Shown here piece after piece: positions 40,050-50,150 of a stretch of 64,000 nucleotides of DNA. The stretch covers positions 12,506,203-12,570,202 of the forward strand of contig NC_064037.1 in assembly GCF_932526225.1 (NCBI RefSeq), in the 5' to 3' direction. Positions within the stretch are counted from its first letter, which is position 1. Each line of letters begins with the position of its first letter. Source of the DNA: Nematostella vectensis. Lineage: Eukaryota > Cnidaria > Anthozoa > Actiniaria > Edwardsiidae. Both the position numbers and the translations under genes were made by a program. The notes beneath the pieces were generated by a model. It did not search any database, had not been told where the DNA came from, and saw nothing but the letters and a program-made list of their open reading frames with translations.

Positions 40050-40404
40050 GGAAGCTGGACAGACGGAAAGACAGACGGACGGACAGACACAGAGATACAG
40101 ACAGATAACCCAAATGAGTTGTATGTGTTTATTATTAGAGCGCTAATTATTTGTTTGTGTCTTTAGGTTTAATGAAGAAATTGTCGAAAGAGCGCGAAAA
40201 CAGATACGAATCAAACTATCTGCCCGACATATACCAGCGGTGATACTGGAAACGCGAGAGATCCCGTATACTGCGAGCGGTAAAAAGGTGGAGGTGGCCG
40301 TGAAACGTATTCTGGCGGGAGAAATTATCACCAACCGAGGAGCCCTTGCTAACCCTGACTCACTAGACCTATACCAAGACTTGCCTCAACTCAAGACGTC
40401 CTAG
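31150..40404 (+). CDS. AACS: Acetoacetyl-CoA synthetase, complete, 18 exons
   Basis: Exons: 31150-31270, 32012-32115, 32764-32881, 33231-33341, 33462-33559, 33668-33782, 33884-33965, 34618-34759, 35022-35102, 35213-35337, 35843-35907, 36018-36140, 36317-36430, 36684-36809, 37305-37374, 39339-39397, 39899-39998, 40167-40404. 1,992 nt, 663 residues (human 672), all junctions in phase. It is an ANL-superfamily adenylating enzyme that activates acetoacetate to acetoacetyl-CoA in the cytosol, feeding ketone bodies into sterol and fatty-acid synthesis. Seen: [10 protein letters not shown], the AMP-binding loop [10 protein letters not shown] (281-290), [23 protein letters not shown]-type segment, [22 protein letters not shown] and the C-terminal [10 protein letters not shown] with the adenylation lysine near 624. 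No residue is obviously missing. The introns carry a LINE fragment, an LTR-like piece, a MITE and simple repeats. Confidence 0.97.
31800..31977. mobile_element. Small MITE with CCAGG ends and poly-C
   Basis: CTGGCCCGTAGCCAGGG at 31800-31816 mirrors TCCTGGCTACAGGCCTG at 31961-31977. The body contains a run of about 20 C near 31933-31953. No clean flanking duplication. It lies in intron 1 of AACS. A related end (CGGCCCTG, preceded by GTGCCCCAC) occurs alone near 37540-37560. Confidence 0.6.
35555..35790. repeat. ATC/CAT-rich simple sequence
   Basis: Degenerate trinucleotide repeats of ATC, CAT and CAA in intron 10 of AACS. Open frames in it are low-complexity only. Confidence 0.6.
36623..36644. 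repeat. (TA)n microsatellite
   Basis: About 11 TA units in intron 13 of AACS. Confidence 0.9.
37586..38775 (-). mobile_element. 5'-truncated non-LTR retrotransposon (LINE) with reverse transcriptase
   Basis: The minus-strand frame 37716-38636 (306 codons) and its continuation to about 38760 encode the C-terminal half of a LINE reverse transcriptase: [12 protein letters not shown] (motif A region), [13 protein letters not shown] (motif B), KFVDDLTV (motif C, FVDD), [11 protein letters not shown] and a long thumb and tail ending in NLRPKDH. Upstream a stop codon ends the frame, so the N-terminal half and endonuclease are missing. The 3' end on this strand is an (ATT)n tail (AAT repeats at 37586-37606), as in CR1/L2-type elements. 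It sits in intron 15 of AACS, antisense to the gene. Confidence 0.88.
38877..39046 (+). mobile_element. Possible solo LTR fragment
   Basis: Starts TGTAGTGTATTAG, holds TATATAAGG near 38956, then GTGATTAAAGATCAGTCTA and ends near TTGTGTTAACT. This order resembles a long terminal repeat with promoter and tail, but there is no matching partner, primer-binding site or clear TG-CA pair. Confidence 0.3.
39083..39290. repeat. Degenerate GC-rich minisatellite
   Basis: Repeated words TACCCCATGGGGC, TACCCCACAGGG and GGGGAGTAC in units of roughly 20-30 bp, imperfect. It ends about 50 bp before exon 16 of AACS. Confidence 0.65.
40011..40050. repeat. (ACAG)n microsatellite
   Basis: Ten ACAG units, followed by degenerate copies to about 40105, in the last intron of AACS. 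Confidence 0.95.
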
Positions 40405-41094
40405 AACACACGACAAACTCTGTCTACACTGAACACATTCAATTGACTGCAAATCATATGCATACATGGCCTATTTCAAATGTGTCGTAGCCCGGAGTGC
40501 TTCATGGGTATCAAAAAATAAGTGAAAATAGAAACAAAATCCAGGTTTAGAGAGCGTTAGCACTCGTTCTGGGGGCATATAAACACGGGGGTGATCGTCA
40601 GCAAAATCAGTTTTAACCCTAACCGATAGCACTTTGGATGTGGTCAACAGCAATCCTTATACTCCTAAAAGATGGCACATTGAGTGTGGTCTAAGCAATT
40701 TTTAACCCTATAAGGGATAGCAGTTGGTAGATTTTTTTTATATCATAGAAGATAGGACGATCACCCCGTCTACTTACTTTTATGGAGAGTCCCCCTTTTC
40801 GATGAGTCAATCAATTATACATTACCCATGAACCACTACATTGATTATCGTGTGCATACCTTATTTGAAATAGGTGCTTATATCCTGAACATATGAGGTA
40901 TATAATTTTATCGGCTTTTGCTCACGATTTAGCAACACAGAAAGAATATAAGCTAGAAATTATGAAATAATGAAGGGAAATAATAATAAGGCAGCCAAGG
41001 AGACCGTTGTTTGTATATTTAGCTCCATGGCTAAAATTCAACGAACGTTTTGTGACACACAATAAAGACAATAGCAGGCGCAATCTCATTAGGT

Positions 41095-41259
41095 CTTGTT
41101 GCGCAATCAGTTAACGCCTTGTTTGGGCTTGTTGCGCAATCAGTTAACGCCTTGTTTGGGCATGTTGCCCAATCAGTTAACGCCTTGTTTGGTTTTGTTG
41201 CGCAATCAGTTAACGCCTTGTTTGGGCTTGTTGCGCAATCAGTTAACACCTTATTAGCG
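41095..41259. repeat. 33-bp minisatellite, five copies
   Basis: Unit CTTGTTGCGCAATCAGTTAA followed by CGCCTTGTTTGGG, with the last copy diverged. It lies about 690 bp after the AACS stop. The minus strand reads as an 11-residue repeat because 33 is a multiple of 3. Confidence 0.95.
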
Positions 41260-41431
41260 CGTGTGTCCGACTAGTACTAGAGACCTACGAGGGTGAGTGC
41301 CAAATCTCCCCCATCCCCCACTCCCTACGTCAGCAATCCCCTTATAAACAATTGCGGGCATTTGTGGTTGAGCCGATGTCTAGTTCGGCCCTTTTTCTCC
41401 AGTTAGAATATTGTTTTTGTGCCGCATGCAC

Positions 41432-41442
41432 TGTGTGTGTGT

Positions 41443-41473
<31 letters not shown>

Positions 41474-41480
41474 GGGGGGG
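41432..41480. repeat. (TG)n plus poly-G tract
   Basis: About 12 TG units run straight into about 25 G. Confidence 0.95.
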
Positions 41481-43655
41481 TCGTACCATGATCCTTTGCG
41501 CAAGCTGTCGCGGCTCGGTGATAGGCTATTACGGCCTGTTGACAGAAAGAAGTTTGACTTTAAAAAAAGGTTTTAAACATCCCCGCATAAATAACCAAGA
41601 CTCTTGTCTACTCACTGCTCTGAGAAAAGCCTGGTATAGCGATAGCGCCTAAAAGATAAAACATATTAAATACTTTTTTATCGTAAACCCATGCGCTGTG
41701 CAAATATTCCAGTAGCACAATGAAGTGCTCCATCCTTGAACGAAATGGGAGGAGTAAGGTAAGGATTAAGCAACTTTTTACTCAGATTTTTACTGAGCTT
41801 ATCACCCATTTTACACAACTGTTAAAGTGCCCTAAACGCCACCCCTTTGTTATTTTTATAATACGAGGAAATCTAGAAATACAGTAGTATCTAAAGTTCT
41901 ATACTTCATTTGCCAAATGAAATCGAAAATATCAAAAAGCTCTCCTGAATCAGGCAAGGAAAGTGGTTGTTTTCTCACTCTTGATATCTTACTACGATAA
42001 TAGACTATGAATATGTAATGAATATGTAATGATGGACGGGCGCCAAACCAAGAAAAAAAAAAAAAAAAACAGGCATCGCACGTGGTGTAGCCCGAGCTCG
42101 ACCCTTCTGGCTTGAATAGCCCGTGTAACATCAGTACTGTGAGACGCAGTAAAAATAGACGTTTTGGGTCAAACTAAACGTGCGTCAAAACAAGGCGAGC
42201 GAGTAATCGCTCGAGCAATGTGAGGATTGCGCTATAAGGACCGCAAGATCTCTTAACAAAGAAAACCCGAACTCCCCACTAAGTTTCTTTCGTTTCCTTG
42301 TGAGCCCGGATTCACAGGATTTTACTTTATTTGTTTTACCAAATTCAACAAAATTAAACACCGATAAAAATAACAAGATGATGTAAAAAGATGATCGTGT
42401 GTGTTGTAAACGTGCCTTAACTCCCTCCTTCTAATCGCCTTGGCGTAAGGCAGGAAAAGGACGGAACCACCACATCGCTGAGCCATGAATCATTATTCAT
42501 TCACTTACGCTGACAACTTGACAATAGTCGGAACTAATGAGACCTCACTCCCTGTGACGCGTGACGCCTGTGGCCTTTGTCGTTCACACATGCGGTTACT
42601 GGAAGTTTAGCTGTCATCGGGCTCAGATTAGTCAGCGGTCGTTTTCTGTCATATATCACGTCATGTAGTCCAGCATGTTTATAAATCACTAGATCATATT
42701 TCTTACAGCAAATGCACCTTTCTACTGCAACTATCGTAACAGTTTCATCCTGTCTCCATAGGATTCTTCTTATCTTGCAATGAGTATAGCTGTAAGGTGA
42801 GGATAAAAACCCGTCCTTAACGGGCCGGGCGTACTATATCATATTTGTATGTAATCAGTTTTATGCTCTGGCACTGCGCCTACATTATGCCCTTTTGACG
42901 ATTTAGAAATTTTCAAGTTAGGTTATGCTGGCGTGAAATGCGAAGATATACGTATAACAACAGATAAACTTATGCCTCCAATTTGCCGACATCATTGCGA
43001 GCGTAAAGTCGGGTGGTTTATCACAAACTCTGTCGGAATCGTCTCGCCGATCAATAGACTAAAATTGTAGATTATTTGGGTTCTCGTTTATTCACGTGTT
43101 TAGGTCAACTCCAAGGGTACTTATAAACTTGTAAACAAAGTTTCAGCGAATGTATAACAAGGGAACTCGTATGTTCGTATCCCACCAATTGCACCTTGAC
43201 CGCCTAGCTCTCGTGCCGATTTCGGTGTAGTCGTTACTCTGATAAACATACCGGCCAGGTTGTACGACATAAGAAGAATCAGAGCTTGAATGATTTCTAA
43301 AGAGCTTGTAATTTCTCACAATGCACTAAAACACTTATGATTTTAATAATTGAAACGAGTCCAGACCGTACTTGGTGTGTGTTTACCTTTGATATATCTA
43401 CATATCTACTAGATAGATGCTACATATTTACTAGATAGATGCTATATTACTGTTCTAATTCTTTAGGATACAGCGCCTTGAGTTTGCTCGCAAACTTTGG
43501 TTAGAGAATCAGAGAGGATGAAACTTTCACCCGGCTTTTAAGATCCAAACATTTAGCATATTTACTCGTTTTAGGACGGAACCGCTCAGCTGATATCGCC
43601 TTGGGCTTGATATCATGTCTTATGTATAGTTATCCTGATAGCTCCCTTTGTTTCA

Positions 43656-43743
43656 GGTGAAGCTTCCGTAAGCACGACAATGGAGTGTATATCCAACGCG
43701 CTTTACGCTCTTCTAATCACAGCTTGTATGAGCCTGGTTCCGG
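43656..43743 (+). promoter_or_regulatory. 5' end of the TMEM132-like gene, probably a spliced exon
   Basis: A polypyrimidine tract and AG (TTTGTTTCAG, ending 43656) precede the ATG at 43680, suggesting that an untranslated exon lies further upstream. Confidence 0.4.
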
Positions 43744-46700
43744 GTAAGTCCGTGGTGTTTTAAATTCGTATTTACAATTCTTCACACTCTCTAAGCCTAG
43801 CGCGCGCGAACACCACTCTGCCACACTGGGAATTTACGTGCGAAAATCAAATGGGATTTGATGACCAATGTTTTTACATAAAATCAAAGACGCGTTAGAT
43901 TGTTTTCGTTCAATGGGTTTGTTTGAGAATTACCATATTCCAGGTTTAACTCGTACTTATGGTAGGCGATACAAAACATGAATACGTGTGTTGATCTTAG
44001 GAAATACTCGATTTTAGGAAATACTCGATATCAATCCCCTATGACTCATCCACCATCCCACACTACTTTTATGTAATTCCTGATCTCGCAAAAAATACTT
44101 CTTTGACGATCGCCGCTTTTATTTTTATTAAAGCCTGTCAAAGAAAGACCGAACAATGCCGATAAATAAAGTTTGAATGTGAATTCAAGCAAAACGCTTT
44201 CCTCTTCTGCGATTTGCCCGAGTAATTGGCAATTGTTCAAGAGAGGACATTATACAAGTCTTAGGTTACAGTAATCTCCATTAACCATTTTAAGATTTTC
44301 GGGCTACTTTTTCAAGCCTAGGGGTAACGGAGAAAAAACAAGGAATACCAACTTGATTTATTTATCTTTGAGGATATTTTTAATAAGCATGTAAGTGTTT
44401 TTTTTTTGCAGAGGAACATCTGCGTTATGTAGCGTGAGCGAATCCACTATTCTAGTAGGACCCGGATACTAATCAAACCCTTAAAAAGTTTTGGCTTTTT
44501 TTCATTAAGACAAGTTGTCTTTATAGGATGAAATGAAACAAGATTCTTAAATGTTGGTTTCTTAAATGTCGATAAATGTTTAAACCTAAAGGAAGCTAGT
44601 ATTCAAGGTTCCTTCTGGTTGCGCCTTGCGGAAGCATGGAACCCTTTTTGTAATTTGATCATGTGCAATAAATGTTCCCCATCACCAACGTAGTATTTTG
44701 TTAGCTGCGGATATTCGCTTCTTAAAGCCGCATTGTCACCAGTTTACTTCCGGTCGACCACGTAACAATATCCGATGATTTTTAACGGAAAACGCGAAAA
44801 ATATTTCAAAATATTGAAAGCAGTGTGTTTATTGGAAGTTTCTTTGAAGATCTGAATGATAATTTAGAGCGGATGGCCTGTTTAACATCTTGGATTTTTA
44901 TAGATTCTTTTGTCTTTTAACGGTTGAGGTTTCCGTCGGACCTCCGGAAGTGAACTGGTGATAATGCGGCTTTAAGCCAGCTTATCGACAAACTAAGTCA
45001 GGAACTCAGGTGTTTTTGCGATTAGATGTTTAGAGATTTCCATCTCGCATTCCTGCAAGCATTTTCTCACGGAGTCTAACTGACGTTTTGGGTTCGAGGT
45101 TATCACAGTTTTTATCGCTTAACCACATTGAACTAGCTTCAGTTTCGAGTCGAGATAAGGCTCCTCGCCACCCAGTTCACGGCTGGTCTCTTATCTTCGG
45201 CTCCTTGCGGGGGAATTAGCGTCACTCTGGCTTAGCACACTAAGATAAAGTACTGTGAATCCCACACAAGCGAACCCTAACCCACCAGTACACCTTATTT
45301 ATATTATATCCACAAAGGCATCGCGCAATTATTCATTTCTCCCCGTGTTATATCGACAACACGTCCTTTGATTGAGCTAGTAATATCGTAGGAGTTGGCA
45401 GTTTTGGAGTTTTCACTTGAGATAAAATCACTATGTTGTTAACCCGAGGAAAAACCCTCGCGCTAAATACTTCGTGATTTAGATAATTGAAATCCTCTAA
45501 AGGCGTAACTAGATGCCCGTGGAAAATATCTGCATCGTCGCACGTTTTTTATAGTCACGTTATTTCATAAAGTCCCCCCCCCCCCCCCCCCCCCCTCTTT
45601 ACGGGCAATAAAAAACACGATGTAACCGAAGCAACTTAATCTTTCGTTTTACAGAAACCACCTTGTTATTACCAACAGAGTTATAATGCCCGATTAGACC
45701 GAAATTTTTTCATCCCTGGTCTTACAGATACCCCGCTATTACGGACACCTCGTTATTACTAACAAAGTTATAATGCCCGATTAACCAAAATTTATTCATA
45801 CCTGGTCTTACAGATACCCTCTGTTACGAACATCTTGTTATTATGAACAGAGTTATAATTTCCGATTAGACCGAAATTTATTCATCCCTGGTCTTACAGA
45901 TACCCTCTATTACGGACACCTCGTTATTACGAACAAAGTCATAATTCCCAATTATACCCAAATTTATTCATACCTGGTCTTACAGATACCCTCTGTTACG
46001 GACATCTTGTTATTATTAACAAAGATATCACATAAAAGCTGAATCTTAGAAACTGTGGAAACATTTGCCTCACTGGTATCAGTGTATTGTCTTCCTCAAA
46101 ACAACAAAAGGTGTTTAACATTAGGAACACGGGCTCCGCTTCTCAAGAAAGAGGACTAGGGCACCAACCTAGGTCAAGTAAGGCCAACCACGCCGTCGTT
46201 TTATGCTCCCGCTCAATGCCTTGCCACACGAAGAATCCATTTCCATCGGCTAAATCAAGCAAGTAACTAAAAAACATTCAAACAAAAATCATTCAGACTT
46301 CAATCGTTGATAATTATTTTGAATATTCCTTGCAAATACCCGTTGTATTTCCAATTATAAACAATAAGAAAGGAGAAGTTGATCGACATTTATAACAACC
46401 TCTGGTTCTCTACATTAGGGATTATATGTATTTACAATGACTTGTATGGCTAAGCAAACAAACGGCCAACGTGCAGGTTGACAAACAGACAATCTCGCTA
46501 AAATTATATGCGTGTGTGTGTGGGTGGGGGGTGGGAGGTGATGGTAAGGCGATGGAGACAAAGATGGATGATTCGAATGCTGACATTTCGTTTTCATTTT
46601 ACAGGAATGGCTCACCGCCATCAGATGACAAGGGAAGTTGAACCCGACCCTGCGTCCACTAAATTCTTTGGTGTGTTGACGAGGCATCTACAGAGAGAGC

Positions 46701-48988
46701 TGCGCATGACTGCACAACCGCTGGTGACTGAAAGTCCAGCGTCGAACGTCTCCATTCGCCATGTTGTGCGCACGCGATTCCAGACAGAAATGTTAAAACT
46801 GTTTAGAGCTCTTCCTGAAAGGGAGAAGTGTCGACATTTGACTGAACTCTCAAAGAGCATGCGCTGCAACATATCGACGATCGTAAAAGGACTACAAGAA
46901 GTAAATATTATAAAGAACGAAAATTACCAATGTCCCCAGCGTGGAAAGTTCCAGGGATGGAAGTGTGAATTCCGTAACAACTCAGCTTTCCTAAACTCCT
47001 TCAGAATTAAATTGGCGAAAATATTCAACAATGAGATAACATCGCCTTTCCAGTGTAATATAGTTAACACCATAGCCTCGGAGCATGTTAAGGGGGCAAG
47101 AACACGCATTTCTCTTCAGACGGTGGAGCAACTCATAGGATTAAACTACCCTTTTGTTGACGTGCGCAATAAGTGCGCGAAGGTCTGGAAACCGCTGAAG
47201 GAGAGAATTCCCCTGCAACATCCAGCCGCCCTGCTAAATATCACCGTTCGTTTGCATAAGGGAACTTCGCGAAAATCATGGCTAAAGAGTTTGCGCTCCA
47301 AGGCACGGACCGTCTACAATATTTACACACAGCACTACAAGAAAGGAAGAAAGCAGCGACCACTGATACCCCAAAGAAACTCTCCTTCTCTGATGCCTCA
47401 ATACAATACCATCGTTCGAATGAATATTGTTAGGGTTTCTAGGTTTAACGGAACTATTGCTGTTGTGTTGAAACTTGAAGTAAGCGACTCGAGAACTATG
47501 CACTTTAAAAGTGTCACCCCTTCAAAAGCTATAGTGGATGCGCTTTTAACGAAAAAGCATAAATTCCTCAATTCCCTGTTTGCCGCGCGCGTGATCGCCA
47601 TTACTAGAGCTGAAAAGGAGCAAGTATCTCAGCCTTATAGTATGACACACAGAGACATCACGCACCTGAGAAAACTCTTCCCGGAATTTCTTAAGCACTA
47701 CTACAAACGGCTTGTCCCATTGGAACGATGTCTCGTAATGCTGTACATATCATCCATCGTGCAGATTGACTTAAGACCAACAGAACTTGTCTACAACACC
47801 TTCAACTACATCCCCAGGAAATACTTCTGCACGAGTAGAAGACGGCAAGCGAATTCTAACCCTATTGTCGATAGGAGCGAGAAGTATCGCGCGGGTACGG
47901 CCACGCCCCGTATCTACCACGATGTTAGCCCGTCCATGCAAGCAGTACCGGTGGAGAAACCGGGCCCAAAGTCTGAGAACACCTCAGATACAGGCGACAC
48001 TTCATCCAAGGATTGGTTGGACGAGGAATATGTCGAGGAGAAAAAACCCGTCTCTGTTCTAGAGATTGTATTGTTCACTGTGCTGGGACTCCTGTGCATT
48101 GCAATTCTTGCGTTCACTGTTAACTGTGTAATCTTTGCTTTGAAACCAAAGTCGACGGATGAGAATCAGCCGAATAGTGCGTTCTCTAAAGCGTTGTTTC
48201 GGAAGGTGCCGGCTGAAGATGGCGGCGACGAAGAGCCTGTGAATAATGCGGTGAACCCAAGGATAGCCGAGGGTGCTTGTATGGTGATAACAGAGATCGA
48301 TCATAACATTGCAAATAAGTCTAACGGTGGCGAAACAACTCATGGACAACCACCTCCTAAGAGTGGATGTTATGGTGAATGCCCGAGTCCATCACTACGG
48401 TCATGTGATGATTTAGATGTCCAAATAAGGCCTCACCCTGATAGTCATCTCCATAAAGGAGTATCTACTGATGATCTGAAGGACCTTTTAATGGGAGGCA
48501 GGACTTATCGCCATAAAGGTACCGTAGATGGTACGAATCAACATTCTAATTCACACAACAGTGACTCCTGTCAACATAATTGTACCATAGAGGATACAAC
48601 ACTCCACACAAATAACTCTTCATTGGCCCTAGAGGACCAGGACAGACCGAGCAGACGTAACCGTTCTAATTCACACAACAGTGACTCCTGTCTACATAAT
48701 TGTACCATAGAGGATACAACACTCCACACAAATAACTCCTCATTGGTCTTAGAGGACCAGGGCCAACCGAGCAGACGGAACCGTTCTAATTCACACAACA
48801 GTGACTCCTCGGACAATGCTTCAGAACAACGAACACTCAAAGAAGGAAGCGGCGAACTTAGGGTATTTAGTGGAGGGAGGAAGGACTGTGGAATTGATTG
48901 TGCTTGCACTGGTGTTAGCTGTGCTAATTGTACAGTTGTTGTGGTGCTAGACAAGGAAGGAGAGGCAACTGGCGTGTCCAGCCAATAG
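43680..48988 (+). CDS. Type I membrane protein with TMEM132-like membrane segment, 2 coding exons
   Basis: Exon 1 43680-43743 encodes a signal peptide (MECISNALYALLITACMSLV). Exon 2 46605-48988 follows a good acceptor (TTTTCATTTTACAG) and completes the split Gly codon; 815 residues in total. The predicted ectodomain (about 23-505) is strikingly basic, with NXS/T sites and about eight Cys, and I do not recognise it. One membrane helix (about 507-535) has LEIVLFTVLGLLCIAILAF followed by TVNCVIFALK, very like the TMEM132 family signature LEI-LG-C-AIL-F-NC-F-LK. The cytoplasmic tail (about 280 residues) is acidic to Ser/Asn-rich and contains a 40-residue tandem repeat. TMEM132 proteins are neural adhesion-type proteins with longer Ig/cohesin-like ectodomains; that part does not match here. 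Function unknown. An open frame extends upstream of exon 2 to 46508 but is intronic. Confidence 0.72.
44722..44975. mobile_element. MITE with TTAA ends and 32-bp terminal inverted repeats
   Basis: Left end TTAAAGCCGCATTGTCACCA then GTTTACTTCCGG; the right end is its reverse complement with 30 of 32 bases matching. TTAA at both borders suggests a TTAA-targeting family (piggyBac or Kolobok). The 254 bp element is non-coding and lies in intron 1 of the TMEM132-like gene. Confidence 0.88.
45653..46022. repeat. 86-bp tandem repeat, about four copies
   Basis: The word CCTGGTCTTACAGATACC starts at 45715, 45801, 45887 and 45973, exactly 86 bp apart. Units also share CCGAAATTTATTCAT and TCGTTATTA-AACAAAGTTATAA. 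Alternating units are more alike (CATCCC versus CATACC). It lies in the TMEM132-like intron. A poly-C run is at about 45577-45595. Confidence 0.93.
48544..48808 (+). repeat. 120-bp coding tandem repeat
   Basis: TTCTAATTCACACAACAGTG starts at 48544, 48664 and 48784, exactly 120 bp apart, giving two full and one partial 40-residue unit (SNSHNSDSC, HNCTIEDTTLHTNNSSL, LEDQ-PSRRN). The first two copies differ by only a few bases. Confidence 0.95.
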
Positions 48989-49090
48989 CACAAGCACGTG
49001 CTCAGTCAATAGCAAGAAGGTGCTCAGCCAATAGCAAGCACGTGTCCAACCATTAGCAGGCACGTGACCAGCCAATAGCAAGTACATGCC
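48980..49090. repeat. CCAATAGCA / CACGTG minisatellite at the stop codon
   Basis: Short units of about 25-27 bp with CAGCCAATAGCA and AGCACGTG words: CACGTG occurs near 48994, 49039 and 49063, and CCAATAGCA or close variants about five times. The array begins inside the last codons of the TMEM132-like gene, and its first CCAATAG supplies the stop. Confidence 0.85.
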
Positions 49091-50150
49091 ACTGACGTGA
49101 TAGGGAACACTGCAAACGTGTGAATTTTCACGCAGCCTTATTTTATTTTCGCACCGATCAACACGACGACAGTTTCTAATTGTCGAAGTGTTTTTATCTA
49201 ATCTATGTTGCGCGAAGTCTCCCATGTCTACATTGTTTACTCTAAACAAATTGTGAATATATCTATACATATGTAAATACAGTACCCGAAATTATATTTT
49301 TTAAATTTTATTGGTTTGTTTATTTACAGAGAAAATATTAAATCAGAGCTTTTTTTAGTAATTTAGACTTTATTATTTTTTGTGCTTAACCCAGGACTCA
49401 CTAAAACTCTTTTAGCTTTATAAGTTATAGATTTTATGGAGGGCTGAAATATTATATAGTATGTCCAAAAGCTATATTTCATCTCATTAGCAATCCAAAA
49501 TCAAGAAACTATTTACCCAAATACAAGCCGGTCTATCCACCTCCTAATAAAAATACTAGCATTTAGTGTCGAGCCCTTTCCTCGTCCCCTACCCTGGGAA
49601 GTGAAAAAAATGACCTGATACTCAAGCCTTTTGTAATACTTTGATTATCATCCGCCCTGGGCCTAAACAAGGATCCATGGGAAACAGGAAGAGGTCGGGG
49701 AATTGTACGTTTTCTTCTTTCATACAAGCGTGGGGGGGGGGGGGGGGGGGGCTGAATGCCTCCTCCCAAACGAATAACATGTCGGTAGTAGAGAGATTTC
49801 CCTGATCCAAAGGTCTCTTTTCTTTGTAGAAACGCCAGCCCAGTGAAATACTAATAAACAAAGGCCTCGGCTAGTAGGGAATAGAGAGATACACATTACT
49901 CACTATCTTTCCACCAAGAAAGCGCTAGTTTAGTTACCTATGCTATTAATTATTTGTTTCATTCATTAGAGTGGTTTTCAAAATCCCGTGCAACAAAATG
50001 TAACTGTTAAAGTGTAATAGTCAAACCAGAACAAAAAAGAACAAAGACAATACAGTGTATTAGTACTTAGAATAAACTAAATAGTATTTCACAGGTTTTT
50101 GAAAACCACTCTACTAATTTTGTTACCTATGCTACTACTTATTAGTATCG
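48989..50150. other. Region between convergent genes
   Basis: 3' flanks of the TMEM132-like gene and of the minus-strand GPCR. It contains a poly-G run near 49731-49750 and the MITE below. No exon recognised. Confidence 0.4.
49967..50113. mobile_element. Small MITE with TAGAGTGGTTTTCAAAA ends
   Basis: TAGAGTGGTTTTCAAAATCC at 49967 mirrors GGTTTTTGAAAACCACTCTA ending at 50113. The flanks share GTTACCTATGCTA-TA-TTATT as a direct repeat (49934-49955 and 50121-50142), so it may have inserted in, or moved with, a duplicated segment. TA at the borders suggests a Tc1/mariner relative. Confidence 0.72.

Larger units (their letters stand above)
40405..43655. other. Intergenic region downstream of AACS
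   Basis: No coding exon recognised. It holds the AACS 3' UTR (AATAAA near 41061), a 33-bp minisatellite, a TG/G tract and degenerate repeats near 40560-40740 (TTTTAACCCTA and GATAGCA words). The right end should carry the promoter of the next gene. Confidence 0.4.

Noticed and set aside
39930-40166. Open frame with TDRQ repeats
   Set aside because: Translation of the (ACAG)n microsatellite adjoining a real AACS exon.
41031-41249. Minus-strand peptide with repeated ALTDCATSPNK
   Set aside because: Translation of a 33-bp minisatellite; no start context, partner exon or conservation evidence.
46508-46604. Upstream extension of the large open frame of the TMEM132-like gene
   Set aside because: It reads through a polypyrimidine tract and acceptor; an upstream exon with a signal peptide joins at 46605 in phase.
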